Part shown: positions 1 through 7,252 of the stretch, piece after piece
Position numbering within the stretch: position 1 is the first letter of the stretch
Layout: each line of letters starts with the position of its first letter
Assembly: GCF_001975705.1 (NCBI RefSeq)
Contig: NZ_CP015093.1
Span: 806,001-870,000, forward strand
Length of the DNA: 64,000 bases
Origin: Salipiger abyssi
GTDB taxonomy: Bacteria; Pseudomonadota; Alphaproteobacteria; Rhodobacterales; Rhodobacteraceae
Direction of reading: 5' to 3'
The notes under the pieces: model-generated
Database searches by the model: none
The model's input: only the letters and a program-made list of their open reading frames with translations
What the model was told of the DNA's origin: nothing
Position numbers and translations under genes: made by a program

Positions 1-1
1 T

Positions 2-1243
2 TTGCGGGCGCTGGCCGAGGACGGGCTGCGCGTGCAGCCCTTCAAATCCGGCCCCGATTACATCGACCCGGCCTTTCACCGCGCCGCCAGCGGGCGGGCC
101 TCGTTCAACCTCGACAGCTGGGCGATGGGAGACGGTCTGCTTTCCTCCATCGCGGCGCAGGCGGCGGGCGCGGATCTTTGCATCGCCGAGGGCTCCATGG
201 GGCTCTATGACGGGGTGGCGACACGCGGGCAGAGCGGCTTCGGCAGCAGCGCCGAGACCGCGCGCCGCATGGGCTGGCCGGTGGTGCTGGTGCTGGATGT
301 GGGCGGTCAGGCGCAATCCGCCGCCGCCACAGCGCTCGGCTTTGCCAGCTACGACCGCGAGCTGCCCTTTGCCGGGGTGATCCTGAACCGCGTCGCCTCG
401 CCCCGCCACGAGCGGCTGATCCGGCTGGGGATGGAGCGCGCCGGTCTGCCGGTGCTGGGGGTGCTGCCAAGGCGCGGCGACCTCACCCTGCCCGAGCGGC
501 ATCTGGGGCTGATCCAGGCGGTGGAACATCCGGATCTGGAAACCGCCATCGCGGGCTATGCGGCCTTCCTGCGCGCCCATGTGGATCTGGGCGCGCTCAA
601 ATCCGCCGCGCGCGGTCTGCCCCTGCCCGCAGAGCCGGCGCCACTGCCCCGCCCGCCCGCGCAGCGCATCGCGCTGGCGCAGGACGCGGCGTTTTCCTTC
701 ACCTATCCGCACCTGCTCGAAGGCTGGCGCGCGGCAGGGGCCGAGATCCTGCCGTTCTCGCCGCTGGCCGACGAGCCGCCCGCGCCCGAGGCCGATCTGG
801 TCTGGCTGCCCGGCGGCTATCCCGAGCTGCACGCCGGAAAGCTGGCGGCGGCGGAACGGTTCCGCGCCGGGCTTTGCACCCATGCCGAGACCAAGCCGGT
901 GCATGGCGAATGCGGCGGCTACATGGCACTCGGTGCGGCGCTGATCGACAAGGAAGGCGTACGTCACCAGATGGCCGGGCTGCTGGGGCTGGTGACGAGC
1001 TATGAACGCCGCAAGTTCCATCTCGGCTATCGCCGGGCGGTGCTGGAGGCGCCCCTGCCCGGCCACGCCCCCGGCGCCGCGCTGCGCGGGCACGAATTCC
1101 ATTACTCGACCATTCTGGAACAGCCCGACGCGCCGCTCGCCCGCGTCGCCGATGCGGATGGCAACCCGGTGCCCGAGACCGGCTCGCACCGGGGCCATGT
1201 GAGTGGTACCTTCTTTCACCTGATCGCGGAGGCGCCGGCATGA
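2..1243 (+). CDS. cobB: Cobyrinate / hydrogenobyrinate a,c-diamide synthase, 5'-truncated by the window edge
   Basis: Amidates the a and c carboxylates of (hydrogeno)byrinic acid with glutamine and ATP, a late step of corrin ring synthesis in the cytoplasm. The visible 413 residues begin just after the ATP-binding loop, which must lie off the left edge. The FKSGPDYIDPAFH stretch typical of CobB/CbiA follows at once. The C-terminal half is a class I glutamine amidotransferase-like domain with the nucleophile-elbow sequence HGECGGYMALG near residue 302 and a HEFHYS histidine motif near residue 361. The TGA overlaps the ATG of cobA (ATGA), as expected for translational coupling. Identification is secure; only the N-terminus is missing. 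Confidence 0.95.
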   Translation: MRALAEDGLRVQPFKSGPDYIDPAFHRAASGRASFNLDSWAMGDGLLSSIAAQAAGADLCIAEGSMGLYDGVATRGQSGFGSSAETARRMGWPVVLVLDVGGQAQSAAATALGFASYDRELPFAGVILNRVASPRHERLIRLGMERAGLPVLGVLPRRGDLTLPERHLGLIQAVEHPDLETAIAGYAAFLRAHVDLGALKSAARGLPLPAEPAPLPRPPAQRIALAQDAAFSFTYPHLLEGWRAAGAEILPFSPLADEPPAPEADLVWLPGGYPELHAGKLAAAERFRAGLCTHAETKPVHGECGGYMALGAALIDKEGVRHQMAGLLGLVTSYERRKFHLGYRRAVLEAPLPGHAPGAALRGHEFHYSTILEQPDAPLARVADADGNPVPETGSHRGHVSGTFFHLIAEAPA

Positions 1244-1974
1244 GCGGTTTCGTCAGTTTCGTGGGCTCCGGCCCCGGCGACCCGGAGCTTCTGACGCTGA
1301 AGGCGGTGGACCGGCTGAAGCGCGCCGATGCGGTGCTGTTCGACGACCTGTCCTCGGGCCCGGTGCTGAGCCATGCACGCAAGGGCGCGGATCTGGTGGG
1401 CGTCGGCAAGCGCGCCGGGCGGCCCTCGCCGCGCCAGCATCATGTGAGCCGGCTGCTGGTAGATTATGCGCAGACCGGCCAGCGGGTGGTACGGCTGAAA
1501 TCCGGCGATGGCGGGCTCTTCGGTCGGCTGGAGGAAGAGCTGGTGGCGCTGCGCGAGGCGGGCATTCCCTATGAGATCGTGCCCGGTGTGCCCTCCGCCG
1601 TGGCCGCCGCCGCCTGCGCCGGCATACCGCTGACCCGGCGGCTAACCGCGCGACGGGTGCAGTTCGTCACCGGCCACGATGCCGGCGGCGCGCTGCCCGA
1701 GGATCTCGATCTGGCCGCGCTTGCGGATCCCGGCACCTTCACCGTGGTCTTCATGGGCAAGCGGACCTTTCCCGCGCTTGTCGAAAAGCTGGTGGCACAC
1801 GGCCTGCCGGGCGACACGCCGGCGCTGCTGGCCGAGGCGGTCTCGACCCCCGAGCAGCGGCTGCACCGCAGCACGGTGGCATCCCTGGCCGATGAGCTCG
1901 CCGCCGGGCGCAGCGAGCGGCCGGCGCTCATCCTCTACGGGCCACTGGCCGAGCTGGGGGTGGGGTTTGACTGA
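1240..1974 (+). CDS. cobA: Uroporphyrinogen-III C-methyltransferase (SUMT)
   Basis: Transfers two methyl groups from S-adenosylmethionine to uroporphyrinogen III, giving precorrin-2 and committing the tetrapyrrole to the corrin/siroheme branch. The 244-residue protein has the family N-terminus VGSGPGDPELLTLKA (SAM site) and the VPGVPSAVAAAA loop in the middle. Its length equals that of stand-alone SUMT enzymes, so it is not a CysG fusion. It starts at the ATG overlapping the cobB stop and ends overlapping cobF. This is one of possibly several SUMT paralogues in the genome; the operon position assigns this copy to cobalamin. Confidence 0.95.
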   Translation: MSGFVSFVGSGPGDPELLTLKAVDRLKRADAVLFDDLSSGPVLSHARKGADLVGVGKRAGRPSPRQHHVSRLLVDYAQTGQRVVRLKSGDGGLFGRLEEELVALREAGIPYEIVPGVPSAVAAAACAGIPLTRRLTARRVQFVTGHDAGGALPEDLDLAALADPGTFTVVFMGKRTFPALVEKLVAHGLPGDTPALLAEAVSTPEQRLHRSTVASLADELAAGRSERPALILYGPLAELGVGFD

Positions 1975-2698
1975 GCTCTGGCTGATCGGCATCGGCACCG
2001 GCAACCCCGCCCATGTGACGCTGGAGGGCCAGCGCGCGCTGCGCGAGGCGGCGGTCGTGCTCATTCCCCGCAAAGGGGCGGGCAAGGAGGATCTGGCGCA
2101 TCTGCGCGAGGGTATTCTGGCAGAGGCCGGCGCCACGGCGAGGGTGATCCATTTCGACATGCCGGTGCGGGACGAAAGCCTTCCCTATGGCGACCGCGTG
2201 GCGCGCTGGCATGACGAGATCGCGCGGCGCTGGCAGGCCGCGCTGGCAGGCGCCCCCGAGGGGCCGGTGGCGCTGCTGGTCTGGGGCGATCCCGGGCTCT
2301 ACGACAGCACGCTGCGCATCGCCGAGCGGCTGGCGCCGCGCCCGAAGCTGCGCGTGATACCGGGGATCACCGCCTTGCAGGCGCTGACGGCGGCGCATGC
2401 GATCCCCTTCAACACGGTAAACGGCGCGGTGACGGTCACCACGGGCCGCCGCCTGCGCGATGAAGGCTGGCCCGAGGGCGCCGAGACGGTGGTCGTGATG
2501 CTGGACGGCGCCTGTTCGTTTCAGGCGCTCGACCCTGACGGGCTGCATATCTGGTGGGGCGCCTATCTCGGCATGGCGGAGCAGCTTCTGGAGAGCGGTC
2601 CGCTGGCGCAGGTCGCGGAGCGGATCGTGGCGCGCCGCGCCGAGGCACGGGCGCGGCATGGCTGGATCATGGACACCTATCTGCTGCGGCGGGGCTAA
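1967..2698 (+). CDS. cobF: Precorrin-6A synthase (deacetylating)
   Basis: Methylates C-1 and releases acetate in the aerobic cobalamin pathway, giving precorrin-6A. The 243-residue protein opens with LTELWLIGIGTGNP, the usual CobF N-terminus, and has the tetrapyrrole methylase loop (IPGITALQALTAAHAIPFN). The start is taken as TTG at 1967, overlapping the last codons of cobA by 8 bp. There is no ATG or GTG nearby in this frame, and a G-rich stretch (GGGGGTGGGG) just upstream can serve as ribosome-binding site. The frame stays open far upstream, but that part is only antisense-style noise inside cobA. CobF is found only in oxygen-dependent B12 producers. Confidence 0.92.
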   Translation: MTELWLIGIGTGNPAHVTLEGQRALREAAVVLIPRKGAGKEDLAHLREGILAEAGATARVIHFDMPVRDESLPYGDRVARWHDEIARRWQAALAGAPEGPVALLVWGDPGLYDSTLRIAERLAPRPKLRVIPGITALQALTAAHAIPFNTVNGAVTVTTGRRLRDEGWPEGAETVVVMLDGACSFQALDPDGLHIWWGAYLGMAEQLLESGPLAQVAERIVARRAEARARHGWIMDTYLLRRG

Positions 2699-2850
2699 AG
2701 GAGCGATGCCTCAAGCGCAACAGAAGCCGGGCCCGGCGGCGGCCCGTGGGATGCCGCACAGAGCATAGAATCCCTTGATTTATCCCGACCAGATCCGAAG
2801 GACCTCTCAGCGATGCGCAAACGTCACCCAAGCGGCAGCCCGCACGGACG

Positions 2851-2873
2851 GGCCGCCGCTGGGCCCGGCGGCC
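2851..2873. terminator. GC-rich hairpin between convergent cobF and cbiO
   Basis: An 8-bp stem (GGCCGCCG / CGGCGGCC) lies in the 255-bp gap between two convergent operons, where a bidirectional terminator would be expected. No T-run follows on either strand, so intrinsic termination is doubtful. Confidence 0.3.
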
Positions 2874-2953
2874 TTCGGCCTTGATTCCGGGCCAAAGGCT
2901 CGGGGATTGAGCCAGCCATGTGCGGATCGACCGCATCACCCTGATCGACCACC

Positions 2954-3610
2954 TCACCCAGCCACCGGCACCAGCCGCCCGTCGCGCAGATCCAGCGCCC
3001 CGGGCGCGAGCTTTGCGCGGAAGGCCGGGTCGTGGCTGACCAGCAGGATCGCCTGCGGCAGCCCGCGCAGGATCTCCAGCAGCCGCGCCTCGTTGGTCTG
3101 GTCGAGCGCATTGGTCGGCTCGTCGAGCAGCAGCACCTCGGGCTCCATCGCCAGCACCGTGGCCAGCGTCACCAGCCGCTTCTCCCCGCCCGAAAGCTTG
3201 TGCGTGATCCGGTCGCGCAGATGCATGAGGTCCAGCTCGCCCAGCACCCGGTCGACGATCTCCAGCGCCTCGGCCCGCGACTTGCCGAGGTTCAGCGGAC
3301 CGAACGCCACGTCCTCGGCGACGGTGGGGCAGAAGAGCTGGTCATCGGCATCCTGAAACACCAGCCCGACGCGGCGGCGCACCTCGTGGAAATCCGCCTC
3401 CTGCACGCGCGGCGTGCCAAACACCGTGACCAGCCCGCGATCCGGACGCTGAAGCCCGAGGATCATCCGCAGGAGCGTCGATTTCCCCGCCCCGTTGGGG
3501 CCGGTGAGCGACAGGCGCTGCCCGGCTTCCAGCCGCAGCGAGGCGCCGCTCAGCACCGGGTCACGGCCGGGATAGGCGAAATGCAGATCGTCGAGCGCAA
3601 TCAGGGCCAT
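2954..3610 (-). CDS. cbiO: Cobalt/nickel ECF transporter ATP-binding protein
   Basis: ATPase that powers the cobalt/nickel energy-coupling-factor importer on the cytoplasmic face. It is 218 residues long with Walker A GPNGAGKST (residues 37-45), the CbiO-type Q-loop FQDADDQLF, the signature LSGGEKR and Walker B LLLDEPTNALD followed by a switch histidine (VSHD). The ATG at 3610 is chosen because it gives the standard N-terminus (MALIALDDLHFAYPG) and overlaps the end of the membrane subunit by 10 bp. It is the last gene of the five-gene transporter unit. Confidence 0.94.
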   Translation of the reverse strand: MALIALDDLHFAYPGRDPVLSGASLRLEAGQRLSLTGPNGAGKSTLLRMILGLQRPDRGLVTVFGTPRVQEADFHEVRRRVGLVFQDADDQLFCPTVAEDVAFGPLNLGKSRAEALEIVDRVLGELDLMHLRDRITHKLSGGEKRLVTLATVLAMEPEVLLLDEPTNALDQTNEARLLEILRGLPQAILLVSHDPAFRAKLAPGALDLRDGRLVPVAG

Positions 3611-4389
3611 GTCAGATCCACCGCGAAAAGGCCGAGGCAGACGCCCAGAAGCGCCGCCCCGAAGAGATGGTCCCGGCGGCTCAGCGCGAACTCCTGCAAC
3701 AGCAGGATGCGCCCGGAAAAGCCCCGGCATTTCATCGCACCGAGGATGCGCTCGGAGCGTTCGATGGCCCGCACCAGCATCATGCCCACGAGATAGCCAA
3801 AGCTGCGATAGCTGTGCCAGTTGGTGCCGGGCCGGAAACCGCGCACCTTCATCGCGGCGCGCAGCCGCAGGTATTCCTCGCGCAGCACCTCGATATAGCG
3901 GATGGTGAACATCAACAGATGCACCAGCGTCTCCGGGCAGCGCATCCGATAGAGCGCATGACCCAGCGTCACCGGCTCCATCGTGCCGACCAGCGTCATC
4001 ACCGCGAGGATCACCGCATTGGCGGTCAGCGCGATCTCCACCGCCTGGATCAGCCCCTGCCAGCTCGCGGTGAGGCCCCAAAGCGTGAAGAACGGATCGC
4101 CCGGCACGGTGAAGGGCAAAAGCGCCAGCATGAAGAAGATAAAGCCGTCCATCATCGCCATGCGGCGCAGGGTCGGCCCCACCGGCAGGCGCGAGACGCG
4201 CAGGAAGACCAGCGAGACGCACAGCGCGGCGATGAGCGCCGGCAGGCCCGACAGCGCCACCACGGTCACGCCGAAGAGGCAGGCGGCGGCGATGCGCGCG
4301 CGCGGATCCAGCCTGCCGACCGGGCCGGGGTCGAAACGCACCCCGGTCCCGGCGAGGGTTTTTTCACGCTGTGTCAGCGCGTGCCCCAC
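3601..4389 (-). CDS. cbiQ: Cobalt/nickel ECF transporter transmembrane (T) subunit
   Basis: Scaffold membrane subunit that couples the ATPase to the metal-binding CbiM subunit. It has 262 residues, several hydrophobic helices in the first 140 residues and, in the cytoplasmic region, the two Arg-Gly coupling motifs of EcfT/CbiQ proteins: AMKVRGF (about residue 182) and AMKCRGF (about residue 221). It lies between the L component and cbiO, almost without spacing. Confidence 0.93.
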   Translation of the reverse strand: MGHALTQREKTLAGTGVRFDPGPVGRLDPRARIAAACLFGVTVVALSGLPALIAALCVSLVFLRVSRLPVGPTLRRMAMMDGFIFFMLALLPFTVPGDPFFTLWGLTASWQGLIQAVEIALTANAVILAVMTLVGTMEPVTLGHALYRMRCPETLVHLLMFTIRYIEVLREEYLRLRAAMKVRGFRPGTNWHSYRSFGYLVGMMLVRAIERSERILGAMKCRGFSGRILLLQEFALSRRDHLFGAALLGVCLGLFAVDLTWP

Positions 4390-4392
4390 GGC

Positions 4393-4980
4393 CTAGCCCG
4401 CCAGCTTGCGGCGCGCCGCGATGTAGAACCCCAGACCGAAGAGCCCGGCGATATAGCCGAGCCCGCCAAGGATGGTCTGGAAATCGTTATGCTCGCGATA
4501 GGCGGCGATCTCGCGCCGCAGCGGGCGGACCTCGGCGCGCACCGCCTCGGCGATCACCTGACGCTCCTCGCCGGTGAGCGCGGCGACGGTCACGCCGCCA
4601 CCGGTCGCGGCGGGCGCCGGCGCGGCGGCGGTTTCCTCGGCCTCGAGCGCGGTCTCCCCCAGGATCGCGGCAACCTCGGCGGCGGGCATGGTGACCTCGG
4701 CCACATGCCCCGCCCCCAGATCGGCGCGGAACGTATGCGCCACCGGTTGCTCCGGCACGAAGGTAAAGAACCCGTCCGCGTCGGTCACCGCCTCGCCCAG
4801 CGACGCGCCCTCCGGCCCGAAGACCGAGACGGTCGTATCCGCTGCCATATCGCCGTTGGAAAAGCCGATCTCGCCCTCGATGGCGCTGCCCGAGGGAAAC
4901 ACCCCGGCGATGACCTTATGCGCCAGCGCCGGCACCGGTGCGGCAAGGCAGAGGGTCAGCAAAAGCACGATCCGTTTCAT
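4393..4980 (-). CDS. Periplasmic, membrane-anchored accessory protein of a cobalt/nickel transporter (NikL/CbiL type)
   Basis: A 195-residue protein with a signal peptide (MKRIVLLLTLCLAAPVPALA), a histidine at the start of the mature chain (AHKVIAG), an Ig/carboxypeptidase-regulatory-like beta domain (residues about 20-105), an Ala/Pro linker and one C-terminal membrane helix (GGLGYIAGLFGLGFYIAAR). This is the layout of the L component that replaces CbiN in K-M-L-Q-O metal importers. Its stop overlaps no gene, but it begins four bases inside the 3' end of cbiM. Whether the metal is cobalt or nickel cannot be read from the protein; the B12 riboswitch upstream argues for cobalt. Confidence 0.82.
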   Translation of the reverse strand: MKRIVLLLTLCLAAPVPALAHKVIAGVFPSGSAIEGEIGFSNGDMAADTTVSVFGPEGASLGEAVTDADGFFTFVPEQPVAHTFRADLGAGHVAEVTMPAAEVAAILGETALEAEETAAAPAPAATGGGVTVAALTGEERQVIAEAVRAEVRPLRREIAAYREHNDFQTILGGLGYIAGLFGLGFYIAARRKLAG

Positions 4981-5594
4981 GCCCGCGCCCCTTTCAGCGA
5001 GGTGAAGAGCTCCGGCTTGACCTTGCGCGCCAGCAGCACGGCAAAGCCCGTCAGCAGCCCCTCGATGGCCATGACCGGAATATGCGCGAAGAAGACGAGT
5101 TTCGCGGCGGGCAGGAATTCGTCGCCCGAAAGCGCCAGCGCGAGCCCGACCATCACCGTCGTCGCGGCGATGGCGAAGGCGCCGCCGATCCCCGCCCAGA
5201 CCGCACCGGCGAGCGGCGTGCCGGAGGCGGCAAGGCGGCCAAAGAGCATCCAGGCCAGCACGGCGGGTAGCGCGATGTTGAGCGTATTGACCCCCAGCAC
5301 CGTCAGCCCGCCGAAGCCGAAGAACACCGCCTGCAACAGCAGCCCGACGAAGAGCGCCGGAAAGGCGGCCCAGCCGAGGACGATCCCGGCCAGACCGTTG
5401 AGGATGAGATGCACCGAGGACGGGCCGATCGGCACATGCACCAGCGAGGCGACGAAGAAGCTCGCCGAGAGCACGCCCGCCGCCGGAATACGCTCCAGCG
5501 GCAGCGCGCGCAGGCCCAGCGCGATGCCCCCGGCGGCGGCAACGGCCCCGCCGATCACCACCGGGTTCGAAAGGGCGCCGTCCACGATATGCAT
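4977..5594 (-). CDS. cbiM: Cobalt/nickel ECF transporter substrate-specificity subunit
   Basis: Integral membrane subunit that binds the metal ion and gives substrate specificity. It has 205 residues, starting directly with MHIVDG: in this family Met1-His2 form part of the metal site with the free N-terminus, so the start is fixed. Conserved HVPIGPSSVHLILNGLAGIVLGW and the later FFAHIPVMAIEG helices match CbiM/NikM. It overlaps the following L gene by four bases and follows the K gene after five bases. Confidence 0.95.
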   Translation of the reverse strand: MHIVDGALSNPVVIGGAVAAAGGIALGLRALPLERIPAAGVLSASFFVASLVHVPIGPSSVHLILNGLAGIVLGWAAFPALFVGLLLQAVFFGFGGLTVLGVNTLNIALPAVLAWMLFGRLAASGTPLAGAVWAGIGGAFAIAATTVMVGLALALSGDEFLPAAKLVFFAHIPVMAIEGLLTGFAVLLARKVKPELFTSLKGARA

Positions 5595-5599
5595 GGCGC

Positions 5600-6385
5600 T
5601 TACTCCAGATCCCAGGCGCGGATCCAGATCACCGCGTCCTGGCTGAGCTCCTTGCCCTCATGCTCGGTCGCCGGGCCCGAGCCGAGCGCGGCAAAGCCCC
5701 AGTAGCCGGCTTCCGGAATGCCGAAGGTGAAATAGCCGTTGGCGTCCGACACCGCGACCACCGCGCCGCCCGGCGGCGGCGAGACCGCCGGATCGGTGGA
5801 GGCGGCGCTGTCCATGTCGGGCTCGGCGGCCATGTATTCGATCTCGATCTCGACGCCCGCAACCGGTTCGCCCTCTGCCAGAACCTGGCCGGTGAAGGTC
5901 GAGCCGGCGAGCACGTTATAGGGTTTGTTCAGCGGCAGGATCTCGGTCGGCAGGCCGGCGGGCTGCATCCAGTCGGTGGGCAGTTCACTGCGGTTGAGGA
6001 AGGCCTTGGTGATCTGCTGGATATAGATATCCTCGGATTCCTCGTAATAGGGCACCGGCACCGTCACCAGCACGTAATCGCCCGAGCGCTTGACCGGCAC
6101 CGAGCCGAGAAAGGCCGCGCCCTCGTTCTCGCCACCCGTAAAGCGCACCGGCTCCAGCGTCTCCTTGAGGTCGGTGCGTTCGCCGTTATGGATCATGAAG
6201 AACTCTTCCGGCATCTCCAGATCCATCACATGGCCATTGTCGAACGGGTGCCAGAAGATCAGCTTGACCGGCACGTCGCCGGGGCGCTCGATCATCGTGT
6301 CGGTGGTGTATTCCAGAAGGAAATGGGCATTGGCCATCGCCGGCAGGGCAATGGCGGCCGCCGCCGCGAGCAGGGTCTTTTTCAT
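5600..6385 (-). CDS. DUF4198 periplasmic protein, K component of the cobalt/nickel importer
   Basis: A 261-residue secreted protein: the start at 6385 gives a clean signal peptide (MKKTLLAAAAAIALPAMANA) leaving a mature N-terminus beginning HFLLEY. A longer open frame upstream adds only Arg-rich non-signal residues and runs into the leader RNA, so it was not used. The body is beta-rich, ending in a carboxypeptidase-regulatory-like fold (VSDANGYFTFGIPEAGYWGFAAL). NikK/DUF4198 proteins precede M, L, Q and O subunits in nikKMLQO operons, the same order as here. A role in periplasmic metal capture is inferred from the family and not shown by this sequence. Confidence 0.85.
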   Translation of the reverse strand: MKKTLLAAAAAIALPAMANAHFLLEYTTDTMIERPGDVPVKLIFWHPFDNGHVMDLEMPEEFFMIHNGERTDLKETLEPVRFTGGENEGAAFLGSVPVKRSGDYVLVTVPVPYYEESEDIYIQQITKAFLNRSELPTDWMQPAGLPTEILPLNKPYNVLAGSTFTGQVLAEGEPVAGVEIEIEYMAAEPDMDSAASTDPAVSPPPGGAVVAVSDANGYFTFGIPEAGYWGFAALGSGPATEHEGKELSQDAVIWIRAWDLE

Positions 6386-6540
6386 AAGGGTCGTCGTCCT
6401 TGTCCATCTGCGCCACACCCGGCGCAATCCTGTGCTGGACAACGGGAGCCATCGGACCAATGCGCGACGGGGCAATGTCCGGCGCACAAGGCCAGACGCG
6501 CACCCCGGCGTCCGGTGGAAGCGCCCCTTCCAAGGGCGCC

Positions 6541-6719
6541 TGTCCGGCAGGTCTCCTGGCTCGCGGGTCTATGCTCTGGCTGGCCTTCCCGGATCGCTCC
6601 AGTGGCGTGATCAGCCTCGCTCGCCGCTTACAGTTGCGGGGGCAGCTACAGATTTGGACGCGAAACGCGCCGCACTGTATTCCCTCTTTCCTCCGGGGGG
6701 CAAACCCCGGAACCGGACA
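6541..6719 (-). promoter_or_regulatory. Cobalamin (AdoCbl) riboswitch
   Basis: On the minus strand the closing stem pairs TGTCCGG (6713-6719) with CCGGACA (6541-6547). Inside are the hallmark conserved blocks in order: AGAGGGAA, GCCCCCGCAACTGTAAG, the B12 box around GCCACTGG, GGGAAGGC and GAGCCAGGAGACCTGCC. About 155 bases separate it from the K-component gene, including a GGCGCCC/GGGCGC hairpin (about 6517-6540) that could act as the expression platform. Vitamin B12 binding would shut off the cobalt/nickel importer. Confidence 0.95.
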
Positions 6720-6863
6720 TGCCACATGCATGCCAGAAAAGCGCGGGCCGGGTCAATCGCCATATGCGGCGCCCCTGCCCTGCCGCGGAATCGCCAGAGG
6801 CTCTGCCGGTTTGCGCGGCAGAGCCGGCGGGAAAGCCCCCGCCCACGGGCGAGCGATGAAAGA

Positions 6864-7166
6864 TCAGAGCTCGCGCAGATAGGCCCAGGAGACCCAGCCC
6901 TTCAGGCTCCGCGCGCGGTCGAGCGAGACCTCGCACCAGCGGGTGCCGCCGGTCTGGGTGCATTCATGGACGCGCAGCACCGTGCCGTTCGGCAGGCCGA
7001 CATAGACGTCGAAGCCGGTGCCGGGGCCGCCGCGCAGCTTCAGCATGTCGCCCTCCGCCACCCCATAGACCTCGTACCGGTCGCGCCAGCCCGCCGCCGC
7101 GGGGCCCGCGCAGAATACCGCTGCCAGCACGCCGGTTGCCAGCGCCTTGAAGACGAGTGCGCGCAT
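6864..7166 (-). CDS. Secreted small SH3-domain protein
   Basis: A 100-residue protein with signal peptide (MRALVFKALATGVLAAVFCA, cleavage likely after AAAG) and one bacterial SH3-like domain: YEVYGVAEGDMLKLRGGPGTGF, then GLPNGTVLRVHEC and RWCEVSLDRARSLKGWVSWAYL. Two cysteines (HEC, RWC) may form a disulfide. The ATG at 7166 was chosen over an upstream ATG because it starts the signal peptide. It stands alone between the riboswitch and the NRPS. SH3b domains often bind peptidoglycan; no more specific role can be given. Confidence 0.8.
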   Translation of the reverse strand: MRALVFKALATGVLAAVFCAGPAAAGWRDRYEVYGVAEGDMLKLRGGPGTGFDVYVGLPNGTVLRVHECTQTGGTRWCEVSLDRARSLKGWVSWAYLREL

Positions 7167-7252
7167 GTTCTCTCCTGCTTCTTGTGCTTTCTGCCTCGCC
7201 CGCAAGTCTACCGCGTCCGGGCGCCAAAAGGAACGCCCGGATGCAGCGTCGT

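Noticed and set aside
2706..2768. Possible 20-codon peptide after cobF (MPQAQQKPG...)
   Set aside because: AAGGAG lies only two bases before the ATG, the product is low-complexity, and nothing else supports it.
3667..5646. Open frame of 659 codons opposite the cobalt transporter genes
   Set aside because: His/Arg/Gln-rich shadow of cbiQ, L and M components; no ribosome site or family similarity.
5600..6487. Longer 295-residue version of the DUF4198 protein
   Set aside because: The added N-terminus is Arg-rich, hides the signal peptide and starts within the riboswitch leader.
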